A DNA stretch of 14,339 nucleotides, from the NCBI GenBank assembly GCA_016929465.1, contig JAFGIT010000264.1, positions 1 through 14,339 on the forward strand, in the 5' to 3' direction. Every line of letters starts with the position of its first letter. Positions within the stretch are counted from its first letter, which is position 1. Below, piece after piece: positions 6,336-13,344 of the stretch. This stretch comes from JAFGIT01 sp016929465 [NCBI: Candidatus Coatesbacteria bacterium] (GTDB taxonomy: Bacteria > B130-G9). The notes under the pieces are model-generated. The model had not been told where the DNA came from. It made no database searches and worked only from the letters and a program-made list of their open reading frames with translations. The translations under genes were made by a program, and so were the position numbers.

Positions 6336-7367
6336 TTGAAACACTCTAACGCAGAAACCGCTGCCGAGACGACGGGCGCTAGCGCCGCGCTATTCGGTCG
6401 AATGGCGCGCGGCATCATGGGGGCCGTTCTGCTCCTGCTTATCGCCCACTTCCTCGCTCCGCAGCTCCGAATTATCACCAAAGCCCTGCTACCCATCCCG
6501 CTAGCATTGAGCTATATCTTGTTCGGGCCGGTCGTTGTAATTGGGCTGATGGGTGGAGTATTCCTGGTTCTCTGGGGGACCGTGTCCCTCGAGCAGGCAC
6601 TTGCCTTTGCTACAGGAGGCGCGCTGCTCGGGCTTATCCTCGGAGAGCAGTCGCGAAGGGGTGTCAAGCCATTCTGGTCGATCTTGATCGGAACGTTGGC
6701 TGTCTCGGCTGTGACCTTAATCGGCCTTCAGACCGTTGCGCCGGGAGTGTTGCTTTCAGCAGACGAGGCAGCTTTCAACAGCCTATTCATCGGAGATTCA
6801 TCGGATGAAAGCCCCGATGTTATCGAGCAGCTGAGGTCTTCCATTGGAGTCGAGGAGGCGGACAGGGCAATTCACTACACCATGTTGATATTACCTGCCC
6901 TGGTGGTTATAGGCGAGTTGCTCTATGTGATAGTCGGCTTCCTTCTGTTGCGGGTCGCTATGAGGCATGTCTTTGGCTCCGTCCTGGTCGAGGCCGGTTC
7001 TCCAGTGCGATTCAGGGAATGGTACGCCCCTGACCGCCTGGTCTTTCTCGCGATTGTGGCTGGCGTAGCCTTGTTGCTGACGGACGGTATCTTCCATCGG
7101 CTATCGCTCAACTGCCTGATTTTGATTGGAGTTATATACGTCATCCAGGGCCTGGCCGTCGCACTCAATCTCGGCGGGAGACTCATTCGATCCAGGTCAA
7201 TGCTGTGGGCTGGACTGTTTCTTCTGGTGCTCGTGGCGAGGCAGCTTGTCTTCCCGCTGGCTGCTGCCGCAGGCTTCATGGATGTATTTATCGATTTTCG
7301 CAAGATAAGAACAAAGCACATTCCTCCCGATGATGGGGAGCAAAGTGACGATTCGAGAGGTGATTGA
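6336..7367 (+). CDS. DUF2232/YybS-like polytopic membrane protein
   Basis: About 343 residues, mostly hydrophobic, with some eight likely membrane segments (about 27-43, 52-80, 86-104, 113-132, 183-206, 233-250, 255-277, 289-315). A polar stretch at 140-180 lies between the fourth and fifth. The last segment ends GFMDVFIDFRK, the ending I associate with the DUF2232/YybS family. That family is commonly encoded between rpsR and rplI, exactly its place here, which is most of the evidence. Function is unknown; a transporter-like role has been suggested from the fold. The start used is TTG at 6336 with GGCGG five bases ahead; a later ATG near 6402 would trim 22 polar residues without losing a membrane segment. 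The stop overlaps the region just before rplI. Confidence 0.8.
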   Translation: MKHSNAETAAETTGASAALFGRMARGIMGAVLLLLIAHFLAPQLRIITKALLPIPLALSYILFGPVVVIGLMGGVFLVLWGTVSLEQALAFATGGALLGLILGEQSRRGVKPFWSILIGTLAVSAVTLIGLQTVAPGVLLSADEAAFNSLFIGDSSDESPDVIEQLRSSIGVEEADRAIHYTMLILPALVVIGELLYVIVGFLLLRVAMRHVFGSVLVEAGSPVRFREWYAPDRLVFLAIVAGVALLLTDGIFHRLSLNCLILIGVIYVIQGLAVALNLGGRLIRSRSMLWAGLFLLVLVARQLVFPLAAAAGFMDVFIDFRKIRTKHIPPDDGEQSDDSRGD

Positions 7368-7369
7368 AT

Positions 7370-7843
7370 ATGGCAAACCTCGAGGTTTACCTAAAACACG
7401 ATGTCGATAAGCTCGGCAAGGCCGGCGAAAGAATCATGGTCAAGAATGGCTATGCTCGTAACTTTCTGATCCCGCGTGATCTCGCGGTTCCTGTGACGAA
7501 GAATAGCCTCAGGGCTCTGGAGAATGCGGTCCGCCAGGTCGCTTCCAGAAAGAAAAGAGACCTTAAGGACGCTCAGAGCGTTGCACAGCATATCCAGTCT
7601 CTGGAATGCCGCTTCTTGAGACAGTCCGGCGAAGAGGACAAGATATTCGGCTCGGTTACTGCCCGCGATATTGCAGCGGTCCTGCAGGAAAAGGGGCTGG
7701 ACATCGATTCTCGCAGAATAGTCCTTGAAAGGCCGATCCGGTCGCTCGGGATCCACAACGTGCAGATTAGGCTTCATCAGGAAGTCGCAGCCGAATTGAA
7801 GGTCTGGGTGGAAAAAGAAGAGGTCGAACAGGAGCAAGCCTAG
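7370..7843 (+). CDS. rplI: 50S ribosomal protein bL9
   Basis: bL9 extends from the base of the L1 stalk and helps limit frameshifting. The N-terminal domain is unmistakable: EVYLKHDVDKLGKAG, then VKNGYARNFLIPRDLAV. A long helix (about 45-75, rich in Lys, Arg, Ala and Gln) leads to the C-terminal domain, with KIFGSVTARDIAAVLQEKG and LGIHNVQIRLHQEV. It ends in an acidic tail. I use ATG at 7370 rather than the in-frame TTG two codons earlier, because GAGAGG at 7355-7360 then has normal spacing and MANLEVYL is a typical start. It is the last ribosomal gene of the cluster. No clear terminator lies in the 51 bases before the kinase gene. Confidence 0.97.
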   Translation: MANLEVYLKHDVDKLGKAGERIMVKNGYARNFLIPRDLAVPVTKNSLRALENAVRQVASRKKRDLKDAQSVAQHIQSLECRFLRQSGEEDKIFGSVTARDIAAVLQEKGLDIDSRRIVLERPIRSLGIHNVQIRLHQEVAAELKVWVEKEEVEQEQA

Positions 7844-7894
7844 ATACCTTCAAACTGGAGCACCAAAATATAGGGCCATGGCAACGAGACGGCT

Positions 7895-9325
7895 ATGCCG
7901 CAGACTTTTTCCCCACCAGAGGCAGAACTTGCTTATCAGATATTGGGTCTTGCGTTTGCGCTATTCGTCTGGATCATGGCCTTCAGTGAGTGGCAGAGAA
8001 CTCACAATAGAGACTATTATGTGGTTGGGTTGGCGTTCACCATCTGGGTGATACGCCTCCTTTTCCCATATATATTCTTTGCGATAAGCTACTTCACCTC
8101 TCGGCCCGTTTCCCGGTCCTTTTCGATACTGGTCACCGGCGCATGGGAGAATTTGTCCTTCGCCATTCTGGCGGGTGTCGTGATCATTCGAATGGCGAGG
8201 AGTCATCTCAAGTTCGAGAAGATTCTGATCACCTACTTCGGCTTCATTTTCCTTCTCGCGCTGGAGATAATCGTCTTCGACAGGCTATTGCCGTTCAGAG
8301 ACCTTCTAATATGGACCCCCTTCCTGTTCACGATATTGAACATAATCATCCTCTCGTTCGCCATTGCCTCGTGCTATGCCCTGAAGGGATCGATCATACA
8401 TTTCTATAGAAAGGCCTTCTGGTTCTTCTACGTCCATCAGGTCGTCGTCTTCTTCTTCTATTTCGACAAATCCAGCTATGTATTCAGATACCTCGGCGAC
8501 GTGCTTCCGATCCTCGGGGCGTCCTTTATCGTTCTTGCCGTTTACACGTCTATTCGTGATGAAATAGACAACAAATCGAAACGCCTGAAGGAACTGGATG
8601 CCACCAAATCGCGGTTCATGGCTGTGGTCTCGCATGAGCTTCGGACCCCGCTCTCTTCGATGAAAATATCGTACGATCTTCTGCTCTCTGGAAAACTGGG
8701 CGAGCTATCGCCGAAGCAGACCGAGGCGATGTCTGTCATCAAAAACAATTCGGACCGGCTCATCAGAATGATAGAGGAGCTGCTCGACATCTCCAGGATC
8801 GAGCGCGGCGCCTTCAGTTTGCATCTCAATAAGGCTGACCTGGTTCAATTCGCAAAGGCCCGCATCGACGAGGCCAAGAGGAGCCTCTTGAAGCGCTCTA
8901 GCGAAATAGTCGCCAAGTTCCCCGACAAACCTATCCTCATGCAATTCGACTCGGACAAAGTCTCGCAGGTGATAATAAATCTGATTCATAACGCTGACCG
9001 CTTCAATCGGGAGCAGGGGCAGTTGAGGTTCTCCCTCTCGGAGGACAAGACGTTTGCCATCTTCGACGTTGAAGACCAAGGCACAGGCATCCCGGTCAAG
9101 CAGAGGAGCCGTATCTTCGACAGCTTCGTTCGCGGAGGCCACGATTCAGCTCGTGCTGACGGCCTCGGATTGGGGCTTCATATCGCAAGGCAGATCGTCG
9201 AAGCACACGGCGGCTCGATCTCCGTCGCGGAGAGTGGGCCGAAGGGAACCAGGATCCGTTTTACACTGAGCAAAGCGTTTGGCAACGAAATGCCGCATGA
9301 TTCGGAAAAGGAGGGCTCAGAGTGA
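7895..9325 (+). CDS. membrane-bound sensor histidine kinase (seven-TM input domain)
   Basis: The first 220 of 476 residues hold about seven hydrophobic segments (near 13-33, 43-68, 76-100, 110-128, 136-162, 173-190, 198-219) rich in Phe and Ile, with only short loops, so it probably senses something in or at the membrane. I do not recognise the named 7TM family. A basic linker leads to the kinase core: H box VVSHELRTPLSS with His247, N box INLIHNADRFN (361-371), G1 DVEDQGTGIP (391-400), F box RIFDSFVRG (406-414) and G2 GLGLGLHIARQIVEAHGG (423-440). All catalytic boxes look intact. Its GTGA overlap with the next gene, a response regulator, makes them a pair. The ATG at 7895 has only a weak purine stretch ahead; an ATG at 7878 is in another frame. 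Confidence 0.95.
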   Translation: MPQTFSPPEAELAYQILGLAFALFVWIMAFSEWQRTHNRDYYVVGLAFTIWVIRLLFPYIFFAISYFTSRPVSRSFSILVTGAWENLSFAILAGVVIIRMARSHLKFEKILITYFGFIFLLALEIIVFDRLLPFRDLLIWTPFLFTILNIIILSFAIASCYALKGSIIHFYRKAFWFFYVHQVVVFFFYFDKSSYVFRYLGDVLPILGASFIVLAVYTSIRDEIDNKSKRLKELDATKSRFMAVVSHELRTPLSSMKISYDLLLSGKLGELSPKQTEAMSVIKNNSDRLIRMIEELLDISRIERGAFSLHLNKADLVQFAKARIDEAKRSLLKRSSEIVAKFPDKPILMQFDSDKVSQVIINLIHNADRFNREQGQLRFSLSEDKTFAIFDVEDQGTGIPVKQRSRIFDSFVRGGHDSARADGLGLGLHIARQIVEAHGGSISVAESGPKGTRIRFTLSKAFGNEMPHDSEKEGSE

Positions 9326-10695
9326 CTGATTACTTCGGCAAAATCTTAGTAGTCGATGACGACGAATCGATGCGAACAACTCTGAGCCTGCTGCTGAAGG
9401 CCGAGGGCCATGAGGTGGTGGAGGCAGAGAACGAAAAAGAAGCGATAAAGAAGCTCCAAAGGGAGAGCTTCGATCTTGTCATCACTGATCTGAGAATGGA
9501 GAAGCTCGACTCCGGTATCCGCGTGCTCAAGCAGGTCAAGCAGCTAAGCCCGGATACAGAGGTCCTAGTCGAAACCGCTTATGGCTCCATAAGCAGCGCC
9601 ATAGACGCCATAAAGCTCGGCGCGAGCGACTACATCACAACTCCTTGCGAGAATGAGGAGATCATATTCAAGGTCAATAAGGCGCTCGAGAGCCACGCAC
9701 TCTCCGGCGAGATGAACTCACTGCAGCATCTTCAGCGCGAACAGATGGAGCAATTCGGCTACGACGCAGTCATCGCCGTCTCCGAACCGATGAGACAAGT
9801 CATGAGCCTGGTCAGGAAGATAGCGCCGACCGAGGCGAGGGCTTTGATACTCGGCGAAAGCGGGACCGGCAAGGAGCTTCTCGCCCGGGTCATCCACTAT
9901 AATGGCCCGCGGGCGAAGATGCCCTTTGTTGCGCTGAACTGTGCCGCCATCCCTGAATCCCTTCTCGAATCAGAGCTCTTCGGGATCGCCAGGGGCACTG
10001 CCACTGGCGTCTCGGAGAAGCAGGGCAAGTTCCTGCAGGCCAACCGGGGCACAATCTTCCTGGATGAGATCGGAGACATGTCACCCGCAACGCAGGCGAA
10101 GGTCCTCCGGGTGCTGCAGGAAGAGGAATTCGTCCCTCTCGGAGCCAAGAATTCCATAAAGATCGATGTCAGAGTCATCTCCGCAACCAACCAGGACCTG
10201 AGAGAGGGCATCAGGCAGGGCAGGTTCAGAGAGGACCTGCTATTCAGGCTGAACGTCTTCACCGTGGATATCCCTCCTTTGAGAAAGCGAAGGGAAGATA
10301 TAATACCCCTGGCGGAGTACATTCTGGATAGGATCATACTCGCCAAGAAAAAGAGAATTAGCGGATTTACAGAGAATGCACAGAAGGCGCTCCTGGAATA
10401 CTCCTGGCCGGGAAATATCAGGGAGCTGGAAAACGTCATAGAAAGAGCCGCGATAATCTGCGCAAACGAGGCAATCGACGAGGGTGATCTCGCATTGGAC
10501 ATCGAAGACCTCAACCGGCCGGATTCGAAAGGGCAGCGCCCAGTGGCGTTGAAGGACCTGGAGAGATTGCATATTCTGAGCGTTCTTAGATTCAGCAAAT
10601 GGAATAAGGCGAAGGCGGCAAGAATGCTCGGCATCAGCCGTTCCACACTATGGGCCAAGATGAAGGAATTTGGCCTGGAGGATGAAGGAGAATGA
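9322..10695 (+). CDS. NtrC-family response regulator with altered GAFTGA loop
   Basis: Three domains are visible in 457 residues. The receiver (1-125) has acidic VVDDDE, phospho-acceptor Asp56 in ITDLRM and switch Thr85, but the nearly invariant Lys is Thr107 (DYITTPC instead of a Lys before the Pro). The AAA+ domain (about 148-385) has Walker A GESGTGKE (178-185), Walker B FLDEIGDM, sensor I ATNQDL, FREDLLFRLNV with the arginine fingers, and WPGNIRELEN. In ELFGIARGTATGV (218-230), the sigma54-contacting GAFTGA is replaced by GTATGV, and the loop is one residue shorter than usual. A Fis-type HTH (about 413-453, AARMLGISRSTLWAKMKEFG) ends it. Start GTG at 9322 has AGGAGGG at 9309-9315 and overlaps the kinase stop. 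Control of sigma54 genes is doubtful because of the loop. Confidence 0.95.
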   Translation: MTDYFGKILVVDDDESMRTTLSLLLKAEGHEVVEAENEKEAIKKLQRESFDLVITDLRMEKLDSGIRVLKQVKQLSPDTEVLVETAYGSISSAIDAIKLGASDYITTPCENEEIIFKVNKALESHALSGEMNSLQHLQREQMEQFGYDAVIAVSEPMRQVMSLVRKIAPTEARALILGESGTGKELLARVIHYNGPRAKMPFVALNCAAIPESLLESELFGIARGTATGVSEKQGKFLQANRGTIFLDEIGDMSPATQAKVLRVLQEEEFVPLGAKNSIKIDVRVISATNQDLREGIRQGRFREDLLFRLNVFTVDIPPLRKRREDIIPLAEYILDRIILAKKKRISGFTENAQKALLEYSWPGNIRELENVIERAAIICANEAIDEGDLALDIEDLNRPDSKGQRPVALKDLERLHILSVLRFSKWNKAKAARMLGISRSTLWAKMKEFGLEDEGE

Positions 10696-11411
10696 ATCCG
10701 GAAGAGACCGGCAACGTGCCCGGTATCGTCGAACAGACCATCAGCTTTCTGAAATACATTCACACTAACCGGGTTGAACTATCGCCCGATTTTAGGCTCA
10801 TCGAAAACACAAGTCTCAGGGAGATTGCGAGGCTTTTCGATCCAATCGCCGGCCGATATGGCTACCTCCCGGACGAGCGTCATTATCCAGATGTGTTTTT
10901 CATCGACACCTTGTGCAGATTCTCTGGTATGACATCGGTCGCCGGCGACAGGCTCGGCGTCTCGCAGCACGGCTATCTCTTTCTCTCCAGGGAAGCCGAA
11001 AAGCAGCTTATGATGCTCGCGTCAGCCTTCGTGAACGACTATCCTTGGCATATCTTGTTCCCACGCGGAGACCTCGGAAAGGGACTCGAGCGGCGACGTG
11101 GAGAGGTCCTGGACCTGATCAGCAGCCTGGAGCCTGATGTCGTCGTCGAAGTGCGTTCGCTCTGCAAGACTCTCTCGGGGAATCTCGAGATCGAACTCAG
11201 CGATGAGAATCCCCCTTACCCGACACTCATCTTCGAATGGGCTGTCAGGCACATTCTAATCGCTCCGCTCTCGCGTCTCCTAATTCTGGAATTACTAACG
11301 AGCGATGGAAATCCCGCCATTGACTTGAAGGGCTGCCACAGCGTCAGGCTCTCGAAATCCGGCAAGGAAATTCTGACCAAACGAGAGGTCAGATACAAGG
11401 GAAAGCGGTGA
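10692..11411 (+). CDS. conserved-looking hypothetical protein, coupled to the response regulator
   Basis: I do not recognise this 239-residue protein. It is soluble-looking, with no signal peptide or membrane segment and mixed charge. The N-terminal part (about 10-120) alternates helices with short strand-turn stretches such as VSQHGYLFLSREAEKQL. The C-terminal part has HSVRLSKSGKEILTK, a similar strand-turn-helix layout. Both resemble the wing-plus-helix ends of winged-helix modules; proteins annotated as SEC-C or pRiA4b ORF-3-like partners show such a layout, but this is a weak resemblance. A C-terminal Lys/Arg-rich tail (REVRYKGKR) would suit nucleic-acid binding. Its ATG overlaps the regulator stop (ATGA, 10692-10695), and the next gene starts two bases after its stop, so it belongs in one operon with the two-component pair and the sugar genes. 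Confidence 0.75.
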   Translation: MNPEETGNVPGIVEQTISFLKYIHTNRVELSPDFRLIENTSLREIARLFDPIAGRYGYLPDERHYPDVFFIDTLCRFSGMTSVAGDRLGVSQHGYLFLSREAEKQLMMLASAFVNDYPWHILFPRGDLGKGLERRRGEVLDLISSLEPDVVVEVRSLCKTLSGNLEIELSDENPPYPTLIFEWAVRHILIAPLSRLLILELLTSDGNPAIDLKGCHSVRLSKSGKEILTKREVRYKGKR

Positions 11412-11412
11412 A

Positions 11413-12159
11413 ATGCACTCTTCCCGGGATGCAGTCGCGATTGTTCAGGCTCGAATGGGCTCGACCCGGTTGCCGGGCAAGGCTCTGCTAAAGCTCGCTG
11501 GCAAGGCTGTTCTCGAACACGTACTCGAACGCCTGCTGTCCTGCAAGAACCTCTGCGGCGTCGCCGTCGCGACATCAGACCATCCCGATGACAACCCGAT
11601 AGTCGAGCTCTGCCGGTCCATATCTGTTCGATGCGAACGGGGGAGCGAGGAGAATGTCCTCGAGAGATACATCGACGCCGCTGACGCCATAGGGGCAAAG
11701 ATCATCTTGAGGATCACCGGCGACAACCCTCTCATCGACCCCGAGATAGTAGATTCCCTCGCCGCGCTTCTTTTGGATGATCCAAACCTGGACTACGCAT
11801 ACGCCGTGAACGCGCCGCTCGGGACGGCATCCGAGGCGGTCACATTGCAGGCGTTGCGACGAGCCGGCAAGGAATCCAGCCTCCCGGAGCATCGCGAACA
11901 CGTTACGCTATTCATCAGGGAGCGGCCCCAGCTCTTCCGGGTCACGGAATTCAGGTCGGAGCTCGGCTCGCCGGATACGCGGCTGACACTCGACACGCAG
12001 GAGGACCACCAGTTGCTCTCTGCCATCTTCGAGGAGCTCTATTCTCCCGGCGAGGTTCTTTCTGTGCGAAATGTGTTACATTACCTCTCGGAGCGCGAGC
12101 ACTTGCTTGCCTTGAATCAGAGCGTAAGACAACATCGTCCGGGTAATCCGTTGGTGTAG
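11413..12159 (+). CDS. SpsF-like cytidylyltransferase family protein
   Basis: A 248-residue nucleotidyltransferase of the CMP-KDO/acylneuraminate cytidylyltransferase type, close to Bacillus SpsF (COG1861). Such enzymes activate a sugar with a nucleotide for surface glycan synthesis. AIVQARMGSTRLPGKALLKLAGK (9-31) is the nucleotide-binding start, RITGDNPLIDPEIVD (100-114) the acidic metal and sugar region, NAPLGTASEAVTLQAL (133-148) the family signature, and LTLDTQEDHQLL (191-202) the closing motif. The length matches. ATG at 11413 has AAGGGAAAG about 10 bases ahead and lies two bases after the previous stop. The glycosyltransferase follows four bases downstream, so activation and transfer of a sugar may be coupled. 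The substrate is not visible. Confidence 0.9.
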   Translation: MHSSRDAVAIVQARMGSTRLPGKALLKLAGKAVLEHVLERLLSCKNLCGVAVATSDHPDDNPIVELCRSISVRCERGSEENVLERYIDAADAIGAKIILRITGDNPLIDPEIVDSLAALLLDDPNLDYAYAVNAPLGTASEAVTLQALRRAGKESSLPEHREHVTLFIRERPQLFRVTEFRSELGSPDTRLTLDTQEDHQLLSAIFEELYSPGEVLSVRNVLHYLSEREHLLALNQSVRQHRPGNPLV

Positions 12160-12163
12160 GGAA

Positions 12164-12913
12164 ATGACAGATTCAGATCGAGAGATATCATTCGTTCTCC
12201 GCGTCTGCGACACGGAATCCGGTCTCTCCGCGACCGTTCGGGCTATCGATGAGATTGCGAGCCAGCTCTGCGAGAGATTCGAGATTCTGATCGTCGATGA
12301 CGGGAGTGAAAAAGAGACCGCTGAGGAATGCAGAATTCTCGATAGCGAGCTCAACAGCGTCCGTCTGATGAAGCTCCCATTTACTATTGGTTACAGCTCC
12401 GGCATCAAGAGCGCGCTTACTCACTCTCAATACCCCTGGGTGATGAGCGTCCCGGCCGAGGGGAGCTTCGTCCCGGCCGACATCACCAGGTTCGTTCAGA
12501 AGATGGGCGACTATGATCTCGTCGTCGGATACCGTCCGCTCTCGAATAGGTCCTTTGGAAACAAGATCTGGATATCGCTTACACGGATCATCCTCAGGGT
12601 GCTCTTCGGGATATCGGTTCGCGAGACGAACTCGGCAAAGCTCTTCAGGAAGGACAAGCTTCAGAACATGATAATAGAGAGCCGGGGATTCGCGATCGGC
12701 GCAGAACTCATCATAAAGTCCATGCTGAAGGGCGCAAGATTGTGCCACGTCCTACTATCTGATTCGCCCATCCCGGAGCGAAAAACTGACACGCGGAACG
12801 CGATCAATATACTAGTCGGAGCCCTCGAGCTCATGCTCTTCTTCGTCATGAGAACTTTCAGGTTGGCCGATTTCGATCCAACTGGCGAGGACCGCAAGAG
12901 AGTCTTGAGATAG
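12164..12913 (+). CDS. GT2-family glycosyltransferase with altered DXD site
   Basis: A 249-residue GT-A fold protein resembling the polyprenyl-phosphate mannosyl/glucosyl transferase (DPM1-like) branch of GT2. FEILIVDDGSEKET (39-52) holds the nucleotide-sugar Asp45/Asp46, GYSSGIKSAL (76-85) the following glycine helix, and DYDLVVGYRPLSNRS then NSAKLFRKDKL (155-166) the acceptor side. Where family members have DADG or similar, this protein has VPAEGSF (96-102): the first Asp is Pro97 and only Glu99 is acidic. There are no strong C-terminal membrane segments, although LVGALELMLFFVMRTF (217-232) could lie on the membrane. The start spacing is tight: AGGGA ends one base before the ATG, so it probably depends on coupling with the SpsF-like gene. 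Activity cannot be inferred with confidence. Confidence 0.85.
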   Translation: MTDSDREISFVLRVCDTESGLSATVRAIDEIASQLCERFEILIVDDGSEKETAEECRILDSELNSVRLMKLPFTIGYSSGIKSALTHSQYPWVMSVPAEGSFVPADITRFVQKMGDYDLVVGYRPLSNRSFGNKIWISLTRIILRVLFGISVRETNSAKLFRKDKLQNMIIESRGFAIGAELIIKSMLKGARLCHVLLSDSPIPERKTDTRNAINILVGALELMLFFVMRTFRLADFDPTGEDRKRVLR

Positions 12914-13056
12914 CATCGAATTCGGTCTGCCCGGCCGTGCGAACTAACTGACACCGAGCATATCAAGGAGTAGGCTGCCGCTCAGAATTGTAGGCAATCT
13001 GGGGCCAATATTGATTTCAGCAAATTACCATCTAATTAATCTGCTTTGCTCAGTTA

Positions 13057-13117
13057 ATGCCCCTGCGGGGCATCGTATGAGTAGCCGTAGCGTGCAGGCC
13101 GAAGGCCAAACCTACGG
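13057..13117. repeat. two adjacent hairpins (ATGCCCC stem; CCGTAG/CTACGG stem)
   Basis: ATGCCCC (13057-13063) pairs with GGGGCAT (13067-13073) around TGC. Twelve bases later CCGTAG (13085-13090) pairs with CTACGG (13112-13117), enclosing a second small hairpin GGCC-GAA-GGCC (13097-13107). The arrangement looks like a mobile REP-type or structured RNA element rather than chance, but one copy cannot tell which. Confidence 0.5.
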
Positions 13118-13139
13118 ATTCAAGGAGTCCAAAACGAAC

Positions 13140-13183
13140 CTTCCCCCTCCCGCCAATCGTGTGCGATTGGCGGGAGGGGGAAG
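13140..13183. repeat. perfect 20-bp inverted repeat with 4-base loop
   Basis: The arm at 13140-13159 is matched base for base by 13164-13183 around the loop TGTG. The arm is very rich in C on one side and G on the other, so the stem would be extremely stable in RNA or as a DNA cruciform. No T-run follows on the + strand (AGCAATTGG comes next) and no A-run lies directly before it, so it lacks a terminator tail. It lies about 160 bases before mnmA. Confidence 0.9.
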
Positions 13184-13240
13184 CAATTGGGGGAAAGCGT
13201 GCTCTGATTCCGCGCGTTTCACACGCGGCTATTCACGTGT

Positions 13241-13255
13241 CGCCCTTTCAGGGCG
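13241..13255. repeat. small hairpin CGCCCT-TTC-AGGGCG
   Basis: A 6-bp stem with a TTC loop. I recall CGCCCTTTCAGGGCG as a frequent core of dispersed intergenic repeats in environmental bacterial genomes; here it may be the right part of the same composite element as the hairpins upstream. Confidence 0.45.
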
Positions 13256-13344
13256 TCGCTGTATTGACCATATTCGTCAACGGGAATTGGACTCTGAGAT
13301 TTACCTACAATCTGAGGTCACACGCAAGGAGTCCATATCCTGCA

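Larger units (their letters stand above)
12914..13344. other. non-coding stretch rich in hairpins before mnmA
   Basis: These 431 bases carry no believable gene: the longest frame (13011-13352) runs through perfect palindromes and into mnmA. Several inverted repeats follow each other: 13057-13073, 13085-13117 (outer CCGTAG/CTACGG, inner GGCC-GAA-GGCC), GGATTC-AAG-GAGTCC just after, the large one at 13140-13183, and 13241-13255. AAGGAGTCC occurs twice, at about 13122 and 13326. A -10-like TACAAT lies at 13306-13311 without a good -35. No intrinsic terminator for the upstream operon is obvious. Confidence 0.6.

Noticed and set aside
9897-10763. 288-codon open frame on the minus strand
   Set aside because: It is antisense to the AAA+ and HTH part of the response regulator; its translation is Ser/Arg-rich and has no motif.
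13140-13183. Intrinsic terminator of the GT2 operon
   Set aside because: The stem lacks a T-run on the + strand and lies more than 220 bases after the GT2 stop.
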